Source: an uncultured Pseudanabaenaceae cyanobacterium (GTDB lineage Bacteria; Cyanobacteriota; Cyanobacteriia; PCC-9006; JAAUQQ01). Taken from it: a stretch of 50,072 nt of DNA. A program made the translations under genes and the position numbers. Where the stretch lies: contig CALIGI010000018.1 in NCBI GenBank assembly GCA_938021205.1, positions 1-50,072 of the forward strand, in the 5' to 3' direction. Shown piece by piece: positions 8,979 through 18,059 of this stretch. Within the stretch, counting starts at the first letter, position 1, and each line of letters opens with the position of its first letter. Below the pieces are notes generated by a model. The model did no database searches and was not told the origin of the DNA. It saw nothing but the letters and a program-made list of their open reading frames with translations.

Positions 8979-10637
8979 ATGACCCAAGCCACTAGCCAGT
9001 CCTCTTCCACTCCCGCAACTCAGGACGATCGCATCCTGATTTTTGACACCACCCTGCGTGATGGCGAACAGTCTCCCGGTGCGAGCCTAAACCTGGAAGA
9101 GAAACTGGCGATCGCCAAACAACTGGCGAAGCTCCAAGTGGACATCATCGAAGCAGGCTTCCCCTTTGCCAGCCCTGGCGACTTCGAGGCCGTGCAGCGC
9201 ATTGCTGAAACCGTTGGTACAGCTGATGGCCCCACTATCTGCGGCTTAGCTCGTGCCTCCAAGAAAGACATCAAGGCCGCTGGCGATGCGCTGAAGCCTG
9301 CCGCCAAAGGCCGCATCCACACCTTCATTGCCAGCTCGGACATCCACCTGGAGTACAAGCTGAAGAAAACGCGGGCGGAGGTCTTGGAGATTGCCCCAGA
9401 AATGGTGGCCTATGCCAAGATCTTTACCGATGATGTGGAGTTTTCACCGGAGGATGCGGGGCGCTCTGATCCAGAGTTTTTGTATCCACTGCTGGAAGCG
9501 GCGATCGCCGCAGGAGCCACCACGGTCAACATCCCCGATACGGTCGGCTTCACCACCCCCGCTGAATTTGGAGGCCTGATTCGCGGCATCAAAGAAAACG
9601 TCAGCAACATCGACAAAGCCATCATCTCGGTCCATGGCCACAATGACCTCGGCCTAGCCGTGGCGAACTTCCTCTCAGCGGTGGAAAACGGTGCCCGCCA
9701 ACTGGAATGCACGATCAATGGCATTGGTGAGCGGGCGGGTAATGCAGCCTTGGAAGAGCTGGTCATGGCGATGTATGTACGCCGCAGCTATTACAACCCG
9801 TTCCTCGGTCGCCCGGCAGAGTCGGAAGCAGCGTTGACGAATATCAACACCCAGGAGATTTATAAGACTTCGCGCTTGGTCTCGAATCTCACAGGGATGT
9901 CTGTACAACCGAATAAAGCGATCGTCGGTAGCAACGCCTTCGCCCATGAGTCCGGCATTCACCAAGACGGGATGCTGAAGAACAAGCGCACCTACGAAAT
10001 CATGGATGCGGAGACCATTGGTCTGACAACCAACCGCATCACCCTGGGTAAGCTCTCGGGCCGTAATGCCTTCCGTTCACGTCTGACGGAGCTGGGCTTT
10101 GAACTGACCGATAATGAACTGAATAAGGCCTTTGCCCGGTTTAAAAAGCTGGCGGATAAGAAGCGCGATGTTACGGATCGGGACTTGGAGGCGATCGTCA
10201 AGGACGAGACCCGCCAGGCGGAAGAACTGTATAAGTTAGTGCATGTACAAGTATCTAGTGGCACCAATGCCAAGCCGACGGCGACGGTGGTGTTGCAGAC
10301 CTTGGATGGGGTGGAGTTGATGGATGCGGCGATCGGCACGGGGCCGGTGGATGCGGTTTATCGGGCGATTAATCGTGTGGTGAATGTGCCGAACGAGCTG
10401 ATTGAGTTCTCGGTGAAGTCGGTGACGGAGGGGATTGATGCCATGGGCGAGGTGACGATTCGCCTGCGCCATGAGGATCGGATTTTCTCGGGAAATTCGG
10501 CCAATACGGACATCATTATTGCTTCAACCCAGGCCTATCTGAATGCGTTGAATCGTTTGTCTACGGTGATTCAGGCAGGTAAGCGGCCTTTGCATCCTCA
10601 GCAGGAGGCGGCGGCGAGGGAAGCGGCGAGTGTTTAA
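8979..10637 (+). CDS. leuA: 2-isopropylmalate synthase
   Basis: Condenses acetyl-CoA with 2-oxoisovalerate, the first committed step of leucine biosynthesis, in the cytoplasm. The catalytic TIM barrel starts with [19 protein letters not shown], which holds the metal-binding Asp and catalytic Arg. It carries [12 protein letters not shown] (metal-binding histidines) and [13 protein letters not shown] (acetyl-CoA site). The C-terminal third has the regulatory domain used for leucine feedback inhibition. The length of about 552 residues is typical of the long LeuA type. I chose the ATG at 8979; a GTG at 8961 would add six residues. The next small gene starts one base after the stop codon. Confidence 0.95.
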   Translation: MTQATSQSSSTPATQDDRILIFDTTLRDGEQSPGASLNLEEKLAIAKQLAKLQVDIIEAGFPFASPGDFEAVQRIAETVGTADGPTICGLARASKKDIKAAGDALKPAAKGRIHTFIASSDIHLEYKLKKTRAEVLEIAPEMVAYAKIFTDDVEFSPEDAGRSDPEFLYPLLEAAIAAGATTVNIPDTVGFTTPAEFGGLIRGIKENVSNIDKAIISVHGHNDLGLAVANFLSAVENGARQLECTINGIGERAGNAALEELVMAMYVRRSYYNPFLGRPAESEAALTNINTQEIYKTSRLVSNLTGMSVQPNKAIVGSNAFAHESGIHQDGMLKNKRTYEIMDAETIGLTTNRITLGKLSGRNAFRSRLTELGFELTDNELNKAFARFKKLADKKRDVTDRDLEAIVKDETRQAEELYKLVHVQVSSGTNAKPTATVVLQTLDGVELMDAAIGTGPVDAVYRAINRVVNVPNELIEFSVKSVTEGIDAMGEVTIRLRHEDRIFSGNSANTDIIIASTQAYLNALNRLSTVIQAGKRPLHPQQEAAAREAASV

Positions 10638-10638
10638 G

Positions 10639-10880
10639 ATGCTGAAATCTACTGCAACAATAGCTGCTCTTGTCCTTACGATAGCGACTCCGGCGATCGC
10701 CGATTCACCAGATCGTTGTGAAGATCAAGGTCTAGCTTCCACGGGCGAAAAGGTTTATCTCAACCTAGATTCTAGCCAGATTGAGAACCGAGGGCACTGG
10801 TTCTGCCTGATGAGAAGCACAAAGCCTATCTCTTCAAGGGATACAGCCATATCGCCTACGACTTTGAAGACATGATTTAG
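10639..10880 (+). pseudogene. Small secreted protein, frameshifted; possible hemopexin-like repeat
   Basis: The frame from 10639 starts with a clear Sec signal peptide (MLKSTATIAALVLTIATPAIA) and runs to a stop at 10873-10875. From about 10800, however, the sensible protein continues in a different frame: LPDEKHKAYLFKGYSHIAYD followed by FEDMI, with a stop at 10878-10880. That string resembles a hemopexin-type repeat (xAYLFKGxxYxxYDF). I infer a one-step frameshift near 10800 that broke a short secreted protein, or else a sequencing error. Only one repeat is present, so even the intact form would be a fragment compared with four-bladed hemopexins. It follows leuA by one base. Confidence 0.5.
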
Positions 10881-11683
10881 AGGCCTAGGATGGCTAAAAC
10901 CCTTACTCTTCCGTACAGTTGCTTCTTCCATTTAATTTTCTCCTTAAATGCGAAAAGCCTTTCCCTGAAAGGATTGTAGAATCTCACTAGGCGGAACCAG
11001 TGCCAAATCGACCTGATCTCCTCAAAATCCTCGCTAGTCAAGGTTTTCAAATCTAAGCAGGGCAAGTTGTGTAATCAACGGAAGAATATTCGGTGCTATC
11101 GGTCCGCTAATTTTCTCCAGAGAGTGGTCTGTATGAACTATTTTTTCTATGCTCAAGCTAAATTAGCCGAACGCCTGAAACCTATACCAGAATGGTCTTC
11201 TGGGTGATTTTTTTAAGCTGCTGGTCTTTCATTTTTCTCTAATGAATTCTGGTGACGAAGCCCTATAAGTCCTTCGACTAATTCTTGCTCAGACTTCTTA
11301 CTCAGTATGGTCTGCGCGAGAATAGATAGTCTGGACATTTGCGCCCAAAAGTACTATCAAAAGATTAGTTATTGAGGCATTTTTCAGGTTTTGTAAATGT
11401 GCTGCTTAGACTGATTTGGCCAGAGGATAGCCTGGCTTCTCAGTAATGGGGAAGGGAATTATACATTCTGTCTACTTCTGAGGCTATCTTGGCGCTGCAA
11501 TCACGTAAGATCTGGATACACAAATTGAGTCGGAGCAGGAAGATTGTGAATCTTGACTAGGAACATGTTGTTTCAGGTTCCTACGCAGGTCGCAGGTCTG
11601 ATTCAAGTGCCATTCTGTACCCTTTTTTCCCCTCTCTGCTTCTGTTTTTCTACAAACTTGCCCTCGCGCTCCCTACCAGCCCC
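10881..11683. other. AT-rich intergenic region, possibly decayed sequence
   Basis: About 800 bases with no supported gene. A 62-codon minus-strand frame at 10877-11065 has no motif. A weak hairpin CCAGAA/TTCTGG followed by a run of seven T lies at 11187-11214 and could be a terminator for the preceding plus-strand remnant. The region may hold degenerate coding sequence that I could not identify. Confidence 0.4.
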
Positions 11684-12508
11684 ATGACGACCTGGCAAGA
11701 ATACTCCGGTAACTGGCTGCTGCTGCCGCCCCGCCCCATTGGCATTGTGCATTTCCTCGGTGGAGCCTTTATTGCAGCGGCTCCCCAGGTGACCTATCGC
11801 TTACTGCTGGAGGCTTTAGCTCAGGCAGGTTATGCGGTGATTGCGACGCCATTTATTAATACCTTTGATCATGAAGCGATCGCGGAAGAGGTCTGCCGTA
11901 AGTTCTCAACCACCCTGGGCCAGCTCCAGCGCAATGGCATCTTAGCAGCTAATCTACCGATCTATGGCATTGGCCACAGCATGGGTTGTAAGGTCCATGT
12001 TTTGATTGGTAGCACGTTCGAGGTGGAACGGGCGGGCAATATTTTGATGGCCTTTAATAACTATCCAGCGAAGCGATCTATTCCCTTTTTAGATCAGATG
12101 ATTCCCAGTTTGAATCCTTTGGTGAAGCAGATTTCTCCCGATATTGATTTGGATGTGGAGTTTAGTCCTTCGCCGGAGAAAACTCTGCAATTGGTGGATG
12201 CCTATTACGGGGTGGAGCGGAATTTATTGGTGAAGTTTCGTTCGGATACGATTGATCAAACGAAGTCTTTGGCGCAGGTACTGGAGCGGCGGTTTCCGGG
12301 GCGGGTAGAGATCGCCAGGTTGAATGGGAATCATCTGACGCCGGTCGCTCAGGATGTGCAGTGGCAGGCGAGTAAGGAGTTTTCGCCGATTGATGCGATC
12401 GGGCAGTGGATGAAACAAGAATTCTATCGAGATATTGGAGTCCTCAAGGATGAGGTGTTGAGTTGGATGAATTCTCGGCCTCCGATTAATCTAAAGCCTT
12501 TGCGCTAG
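11684..12508 (+). CDS. DUF1350 family alpha/beta hydrolase-like protein
   Basis: A 274-residue protein of the DUF1350 family, found in cyanobacteria and plant plastids. It begins with WLLLPPRPIGIVHFLGGAFI, which leads into an alpha/beta hydrolase core. It has GIGHSMGCK, a GxSxG nucleophile elbow with Ser99. No substrate is known. The last 282 bases (12227-12508) are duplicated at 19115-19396, so this gene marks the left border of the inserted cassette. The 3' end may be native or may have been rebuilt during insertion. An IS remnant begins 20 bases after the stop codon. Confidence 0.85.
   Translation: MTTWQEYSGNWLLLPPRPIGIVHFLGGAFIAAAPQVTYRLLLEALAQAGYAVIATPFINTFDHEAIAEEVCRKFSTTLGQLQRNGILAANLPIYGIGHSMGCKVHVLIGSTFEVERAGNILMAFNNYPAKRSIPFLDQMIPSLNPLVKQISPDIDLDVEFSPSPEKTLQLVDAYYGVERNLLVKFRSDTIDQTKSLAQVLERRFPGRVEIARLNGNHLTPVAQDVQWQASKEFSPIDAIGQWMKQEFYRDIGVLKDEVLSWMNSRPPINLKPLR
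12227..12508 (+). repeat. Left direct repeat: 3' end of DUF1350 gene
   Basis: Gap-free match over 282 bases to 19115-19396. I count about ten mismatches in the first 230 bases, including a perfect stretch of over 50 bases near the end of it. Divergence is much higher in the last 50 bases before the stop codon. The two copies are 6,888 bases apart. Confidence 0.9.
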
Positions 12509-12528
12509 AAGCGAAAGCCTTTCAGGGG

Positions 12529-12874
12529 ATGTTTGAAAAGTAAGAAAAGAAGTAAGAAAAGAAGTAAGAAAAGGCTCATGTAAGTCTGCGTAACATGAGC
12601 CAACCCATCGCGATGTGTATGAAGGCTTCAGAAGATTCAGACAAGTGTTCGTAATCGACATTGAGTCGATGCATCAGCCAAGCCAATCATAGGTTCGTTC
12701 CACTATTCAACATTTATTTCGGCAATAGGACAAAAATTTTAGGACGTTGCTAATTTCCGGGATGAAGATTTTAAGAAAGCCTATAGGCAGCAAGATTTGT
12801 AGAAATCTGTTCATCCCTCATTTCAGCAACACCTCTTTCTTCTGTACTAGTGTTAAAGACTACTTTTCAAACAT
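12529..12874 (-). mobile_element. IS5-family insertion sequence remnant with intact terminal inverted repeats
   Basis: Perfect 14-bp inverted repeats, ATGTTTGAAAAGTA at 12529-12542 and its complement at 12861-12874, bound 346 bases. On the minus strand the region about 12580-12650 translates to EHLSESSEAFIHIAMGWLML, the C-terminal end of IS5-type transposases. A further upstream stretch near 12700 reads VERTYDWLG in another frame (the VERTFxW region). The transposase is internally deleted and frameshifted, so the element cannot move on its own. Three copies of AGAAAAGAAGTA-like sequence lie near the left end. Confidence 0.7.
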
Positions 12875-13082
12875 TATCTTGATACTAATTATACTAAGCT
12901 ACAAAAGTCTTTGAATTTTATTTTACTGTTGTACCTTAATATTCTATAAATATGATGCTACGTATCGTATCTCATGGATGAATTAGATATCTACAACTCT
13001 AAAAATCTTAGAATTGTAGACAATATTCACGTGGCTTTGACTGCGAACATCCATATTTTTCAAACTTTCCAGAAGGGAAACA
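12875..13082. other. AT-rich leader upstream of the cassette operon
   Basis: About 200 bases, very AT-rich, between the IS remnant and the first cassette gene. It presumably holds the operon promoter. No specific element is assigned. Confidence 0.4.
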
Positions 13083-14588
13083 ATGCTTCTAAACAGTACT
13101 CACTCTGCTAGTAGTTCCTACGATGTTATTGTTGTAGGTGGCGGAATTATTGGGAGTTCAATCGCATTTGAGCTAGCTGAATCTGCGCTCCGTGTGCTTT
13201 TAATTTCACCAAATAAAAAGAACTGTGAAGATGGGGCATCTCTTGCCTCAGGTGCAATGCTAGGTGCATATGGAGAGTTGACAGCTGATCAAGATACGCT
13301 AGAAGAACGCCAGGAGTTGGATTTTCGGGTCAAAGCTCAGAAGATTTATCCTGATTGGCTTGCTAGAGTGAGAGAGGCATCAGGCCAGCAGATCTTTACA
13401 AGTCAGGGAACATTTATCATTGCAAATAATGCGGGTGATCGCGATCGAGCCAACCTAAAAAGCATCAAATCAAAGCTAGAAGACTACTGCGAACCCCATG
13501 AGTGGGTTGAGCCAGAGGATGTTCCTGGACTAGATCCCAATAATTCTGCTGCTGCTTACCAGGCTTTGTTTATTCCAGGTGAAGGCTCGGTTGACTCCTT
13601 TGAATTGCTGAATGCTTTAGAAGTAGCACTTGAGAAAAACTCTAACAGTACTATCCTAGACGACAAGGTTGTCTCAACTGATTTTGGGGGCGAAGAGGGC
13701 AGATGGAGTGTCAAAACTGAACATAGCGGTGAAATATTTGCTCCAAATGTAGTTGTATGCGCAGGAGCGAGGGTTCCAGAAGTCATTAGTGACTCTTTAG
13801 CTATGAAGCTCAAACTCCCCCAAGTCTTGTTTGGCAAGGGGACAAGCTGCATTCTCGCTGATGCTCCTCCTATTCCTCACACCATTCGTACTCCTAACCG
13901 TTCTTTTGCATGCGGGCTGCATGTGGTGCCTCGCAGCGGAGGGAGACTTTACGTTGGAGCAACCAATTCCATAAGTGCAACAGCGCAAATGAGCTTGGGC
14001 ATTCAACCCCAAGACCTTCTGTATATTTTAGGTGATGGGGCTAACCAATTCAATACTGCTCTACGCAATAGCAAAATTGAGGAAACGCGCTTTGGGCTAC
14101 GCCCAATCACCGCTGATGGAATTCCTTTGGTCGGAAAAACTCAGTTTCCAGGTTTCTTTGTTGCAACAGGTACCTATCGTAATGGAATGTTGATGGCACC
14201 ATTGGTTGCTCAGGTTGTCGTTTCGGAGTTTCTGAATCAAGAGCCTCCAACAGAGAATGTATTCTCTCCCTTGAATGAGCGTCGTCGCAGTGCAGACCCC
14301 CTCCAACGCCTACTATCTATCGGGGCTCGTGATTTAATGGCGACCGTGCGGGAACCGGGTGGCTTTTTACCCTACAACCGTACTCGCGAGCTAGAGGCTT
14401 ATATTCGATTGCTGTTTGAAATGGCAGTTTTGGATCAGTCTAGTCATGAAGCACTGCGGCAGAAAGCGAATCAAATGATGCAAGATATTCCTCTAGATGA
14501 AGTCTTCTTGTCAATCTACTACGAGTTTGTTAGAACAGTCGATTCTTCTTCAGTTCCCCAGTCAAACAGCTCTTCATTGAAAATCTGA
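13083..14588 (+). CDS. ThiO-like FAD-dependent amino acid/amine oxidase (DAO family)
   Basis: A 501-residue flavoprotein. The N-terminus has the dinucleotide motif VVGGGIIGSSIAFELAESAL, followed by ASLASGAMLGAYGEL, which matches the ThiO/glycine oxidase branch of the D-amino acid oxidase family. LRPITADGIPLVGKT and VATGTYRNGMLMAPLVA near residues 340-380 form the C-terminal FAD-contact region. About 100 residues follow that glycine oxidases lack. Members oxidise a primary or secondary amine to an imine with release of H2O2; here the substrate may be an unusual amino acid. AAGGGA lies 6-7 bases before the ATG. It is the first gene of the five-gene cassette, 34 bases from the next. Confidence 0.85.
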   Translation: MLLNSTHSASSSYDVIVVGGGIIGSSIAFELAESALRVLLISPNKKNCEDGASLASGAMLGAYGELTADQDTLEERQELDFRVKAQKIYPDWLARVREASGQQIFTSQGTFIIANNAGDRDRANLKSIKSKLEDYCEPHEWVEPEDVPGLDPNNSAAAYQALFIPGEGSVDSFELLNALEVALEKNSNSTILDDKVVSTDFGGEEGRWSVKTEHSGEIFAPNVVVCAGARVPEVISDSLAMKLKLPQVLFGKGTSCILADAPPIPHTIRTPNRSFACGLHVVPRSGGRLYVGATNSISATAQMSLGIQPQDLLYILGDGANQFNTALRNSKIEETRFGLRPITADGIPLVGKTQFPGFFVATGTYRNGMLMAPLVAQVVVSEFLNQEPPTENVFSPLNERRRSADPLQRLLSIGARDLMATVREPGGFLPYNRTRELEAYIRLLFEMAVLDQSSHEALRQKANQMMQDIPLDEVFLSIYYEFVRTVDSSSVPQSNSSSLKI

Positions 14589-14622
14589 AAAGAAACAAGC
14601 AAGTTTATGGGGAGTCTTCTCA

Positions 14623-15633
14623 ATGCGAAGAGTTAGGCGTTACAGTTTTGACAGTTCAATAAAGAAAGAGCTGAGTTGCTGCTTTAAATTAGATAATTAC
14701 CACGGCCTCCTACAGCTCTTAGAGGATTGGTTCATTATCATTGTTAGCATCATTTTTTCTCGATGGGTATGGCAGCATCAATCCATTGGTCTTGGCTTAG
14801 TAGCCTACTGCATCAACATCTTTGTAATCGGGGCTAGAATGCGGGCTCTAGCAGATTTACTTCATCAAGCAACCCATGAAACTCTAGCAAAAAATAAAAC
14901 TCTGAATTTTTTGTTAGGAACTTTTCCCTCGGGTTACTTAATTCTGCAAAGTTATTCAGGCTATCGTCAGTCTCATGTTCTTTGTCATCACGGTCGCTTT
15001 GGAGATTCTCAGCAAGATCCAGATTATGTAGGCCTCCAGGAAAATGGCTTGTATGGTAAAAACCTGTCTAATCAGACTGTTCGTCGCTACCTCTGGAATA
15101 TCTTCTATCCGTCAACCACTCTGACCTATCTACGTTATCTCCTCAAAAATAGAATTTTGCATCCCCAAGAACAATTTCGAGAAAAACTCAGCCGACTGAC
15201 CTACTTGTTGCTGTTGCAAGCTGTGTTAACTGGCTTAGGCTGGGGAGAAATTCTTCTGCTTTACTGGTGGATTCCTCTAATCACAACAGCAAATTGGTTA
15301 GGTGCATTTATTGAGTTGTTTGAGCATTATCCACTGATGGAGTTGACGATTCCTGATACCGAGGAAGAGCTTAATAGGCCTGAATTACAAGATATACAGA
15401 CTAGATCCATTGACATCTCAATGTCTCGCAATCGACTTTGCTCGTTAGCTGAAAATTTCTGGGTGGGAACACATTGGGAGGGCTACCATCTTGTCCATCA
15501 TCTCTTTCCTGGAATACCCTCATGGCGATTCAAGCAAGCACACCATATCTTGATGCAAGACCCAGTTTATGCAGCACGTAATCAAACGTATGGATGGTGG
15601 TCCATTTACCATGAAATCTTAATGTCATCCTAG
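14623..15633 (+). CDS. Membrane fatty-acid-desaturase-superfamily di-iron enzyme
   Basis: A 336-residue integral membrane protein with the three histidine boxes of the desaturase superfamily: HQATH (His81, His85), HVLCHH (His118, His122, His123) and HLVHH (His289, His292, His293). These hold a di-iron centre that uses O2 to desaturate or hydroxylate an unactivated carbon. Hydrophobic helices fall at about residues 30-75 and 185-225. Sequence outside the boxes is not that of the standard acyl-lipid desaturases (DesA/B/C), and there is no fused cytochrome b5 or ferredoxin. The substrate is unknown; the neighbours suggest an amino-acid-derived or lipid-linked small molecule. Confidence 0.85.
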   Translation: MRRVRRYSFDSSIKKELSCCFKLDNYHGLLQLLEDWFIIIVSIIFSRWVWQHQSIGLGLVAYCINIFVIGARMRALADLLHQATHETLAKNKTLNFLLGTFPSGYLILQSYSGYRQSHVLCHHGRFGDSQQDPDYVGLQENGLYGKNLSNQTVRRYLWNIFYPSTTLTYLRYLLKNRILHPQEQFREKLSRLTYLLLLQAVLTGLGWGEILLLYWWIPLITTANWLGAFIELFEHYPLMELTIPDTEEELNRPELQDIQTRSIDISMSRNRLCSLAENFWVGTHWEGYHLVHHLFPGIPSWRFKQAHHILMQDPVYAARNQTYGWWSIYHEILMSS

Positions 15634-15832
15634 AGCATTATTGGGGCTGAATTAACATTGCCTCAATAACTGAGTCCTATACAGCCTTCGCCCAAATAGC
15701 TAAGCGGATACACAAAATTAATTACCGATTTCTAGACCTCAAAAGCTCACTGGGTCTGGTCAAAGTACGTAAATTATTTTGCATAAGCGCTTAGCTCAAC
15801 TATTTAAAGCTTCCAATTATCTTCAGTGCGTT

Positions 15833-16999
15833 ATGTCATCCTCATCTTTCCACTCTTTCGAGACCCAGGCAGTTCATGCAGGGATGGATTACATCCAGGG
15901 TTCAGTCTGTCTTCCTATTTTTCAGTCTTCTATCTACAAATTGAAAGGTGATGAGGACTCTAGCGAAATTCAATATATCCGCTCTAACAACACCCCTACT
16001 CAGCTCAGTGTGAGTCGTAAAATAGCAGCATTAGAGCGGGGGGAAGTTGCACTTGTGACCTCTAGTGGAATGGCCGCAATTTCTAACGCTCTGTTAACAT
16101 TTCTCTGTAATGGCTCTCACCTCCTAGCTCAATCTAATTTATATGTGGGTACTCAAAATCTTATCATTAAGAAATTTCCTGAGCTAGGAATTGAATCAGA
16201 TTCTATTGTTCTAGACTCTCCAGAAGACTGGCATCAAAAAATACGAAAAGAGACGAAAGTCATTTATGTTGAGACAGTGACAAATCCAACACTCGAAATT
16301 GGTGATTTAAAGTCTGTTGTTTCTTTTGCAAAAGAACATAATCTAATCTCAATTATCGACAATACGTTTGCAACACCCATCAATTTTAATCCCTTATCTC
16401 TTGGATTTGATCTAGTTATTCATAGTGCTAGTAAGTATCTCAATGGCCACCTCGATCTGGTTGCAGGTTGTGTGGTGGGAACGCAGAAGATGATTGGGCC
16501 AATTTTAGAACGTTTAAATTATACGGGAAGCTGTTTAGACCCGCACGCCTGCTTTCTTTTGTCTCGTGGAATGGAGACATTAGCATTGAGAGTTCATCAG
16601 CAGAATCAGAATGCGATGAGAGTCGCTACCTTCCTTGAGGCTCATGCCCAAGTCGAGCGAGTGATTTATCCAGGACTGATTAGTCATCCACAACATAGCC
16701 GGGCAAAAGCATTATTTAGAGGCTATGGTGGAATATTATGCTTAGAATTAGCTGGTGACATCCAACAAACTAAAAGATTTCTAGATAGTCTTCAAATCCC
16801 TCTAATGGCACCTAGTCTAGGAGGAGTCAGGACATTAATAACTCAGCCTGCTGCAACTTCTCATTCAAAAACGATCTCCTCTAAAAGAAAAGAATTGGGA
16901 ATTTCAGATAAATTAATTCGGATTTCGATTGGAATTGAATCTCCTGAAGATTTGATAACAGACCTATCAGAATCCTTAGATAAGCTCTCAGGGAAATAA
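15833..16999 (+). CDS. Cystathionine gamma-synthase/lyase-fold PLP enzyme
   Basis: A 388-residue member of the Cys/Met metabolism PLP family. It has ETQAVHAGMDY at the start, TSSGMAAISN (phosphate-binding region), VIYVETVTNPT, and SASKYLNGHLDLVAG with Lys201 as the Schiff-base lysine. The usual YSRxxNPT motif is replaced by YIRSNNTPT, and GHSD by GHLD, so this is not a standard housekeeping cystathionine synthase. Family members catalyse gamma- or beta-elimination and replacement on O-acyl-homoserine, cystathionine or methionine. In natural-product pathways they build new C-C or C-S bonds on a vinylglycine ketimine. The ATG at 15833 fits the family; an upstream ATG-like start at 15779 adds 18 unconserved residues. 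About 200 bases separate it from the desaturase gene. Confidence 0.88.
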   Translation: MSSSSFHSFETQAVHAGMDYIQGSVCLPIFQSSIYKLKGDEDSSEIQYIRSNNTPTQLSVSRKIAALERGEVALVTSSGMAAISNALLTFLCNGSHLLAQSNLYVGTQNLIIKKFPELGIESDSIVLDSPEDWHQKIRKETKVIYVETVTNPTLEIGDLKSVVSFAKEHNLISIIDNTFATPINFNPLSLGFDLVIHSASKYLNGHLDLVAGCVVGTQKMIGPILERLNYTGSCLDPHACFLLSRGMETLALRVHQQNQNAMRVATFLEAHAQVERVIYPGLISHPQHSRAKALFRGYGGILCLELAGDIQQTKRFLDSLQIPLMAPSLGGVRTLITQPAATSHSKTISSKRKELGISDKLIRISIGIESPEDLITDLSESLDKLSGK

Positions 17000-17086
17000 C
17001 AAAAGGGATCAACTTTTTTGTAAAAAATCCTACAATCTACTGCCGATTATTCACTTAGTTAAGCACACAGAATTCATAAGAATAAA

Positions 17087-18040
17087 ATGCAAGAGACTTT
17101 ATCACTCAAATTAATTGTTTATGCTATTTCGTTAATTGTCTTGATAACAATCTCTATGCTTCCTACTTTTTTAGAGCAAAGAAGAGATCTCAAAATCACA
17201 TCGACAATTGCGAGTGTCTTCATATTTTTGTCCCTGATTTTGCTCGATCAGCAATGGATTTTTTTGGGTGGTTTAGTACTAGCTATGTTTTTGGAGGTGT
17301 TTATTCCTCGCAAGAACTACAATCATGATTCAACTGAAATCTCTTTGTCTCTTGGTTTAGGTGCTTGCGGCAAAATGCTTATGTTACCTGTTAATTTTTT
17401 CTTGCTAGATTATCTAAACACTTACTATCCGATGAACGGGGGTTTGAGGCTAGCTAGCTCAAGTATTCCAATACTCTTACAACTATTCATATATCTGGTT
17501 ATTACGGACTTCAAAGACTACTGGCTTCATGCACTGGCTCATCGAACATCAGGATTTTGGAGTATCCATAAAATTCATCATGGTGCAGCTGAGATGAATT
17601 GTCTTCATGCGTATCGTGAACATCCTATTTATGATATAGGCACGTCAGCCAGTCAACTTGTACTTGCTTATTGTTTAGGAGTTTCGATGGAACTTTACAT
17701 AATGCTGTCTGTCATTCTAAACCTCATTATTAATATTTCAAACCATGTCAACATTAATTATCCACCTACAGATCAAGATTTTCCATGGTGGGGATATATT
17801 GTTGTGACACCAAATTTTCATGCATGGCATCATACATTTTCTTGTCGTTATGATGCTAATCTAGCAAACGTATTCTCATGTTGGGACTTGTTCTTTGGGA
17901 CTTTTGAAACTCCTTGGGGCAATCCTGATGACTGGCAGTTTGGAGTAAGACAAGATAGTTACCCTAAAAGCTTGTATGGAGAGTTGGCTGAGCCGTTTAA
18001 CCAAATATTAGCCAGAGATACATCATCAACGAATTCCTAG
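17087..18040 (+). CDS. Sterol desaturase / fatty acid hydroxylase superfamily protein
   Basis: A 317-residue integral membrane protein with about five hydrophobic helices in the first 145 residues. It carries histidine clusters HALAH (His148, His152), HKIHH (His161, His164, His165), an isolated NISNHVN, and HAWHH (His245, His248, His249). This is the PF04116 pattern of di-iron hydroxylases such as sterol C5 desaturase and fatty acid 2-hydroxylase. FSCWDLFFGTFETPWG at the end is also typical. It would carry out an O2-dependent hydroxylation or desaturation at the membrane. It is the second membrane di-iron enzyme of the cassette, which suggests two successive C-H oxidations. Confidence 0.88.
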   Translation: MQETLSLKLIVYAISLIVLITISMLPTFLEQRRDLKITSTIASVFIFLSLILLDQQWIFLGGLVLAMFLEVFIPRKNYNHDSTEISLSLGLGACGKMLMLPVNFFLLDYLNTYYPMNGGLRLASSSIPILLQLFIYLVITDFKDYWLHALAHRTSGFWSIHKIHHGAAEMNCLHAYREHPIYDIGTSASQLVLAYCLGVSMELYIMLSVILNLIINISNHVNINYPPTDQDFPWWGYIVVTPNFHAWHHTFSCRYDANLANVFSCWDLFFGTFETPWGNPDDWQFGVRQDSYPKSLYGELAEPFNQILARDTSSTNS

Positions 18041-18059
18041 TGGGAGCTTCGAGAAATTT

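Noticed and set aside
10877..11065. 62-codon minus-strand frame, considered as a transposase fragment
   Set aside because: No conserved transposase block or inverted repeats could be found.
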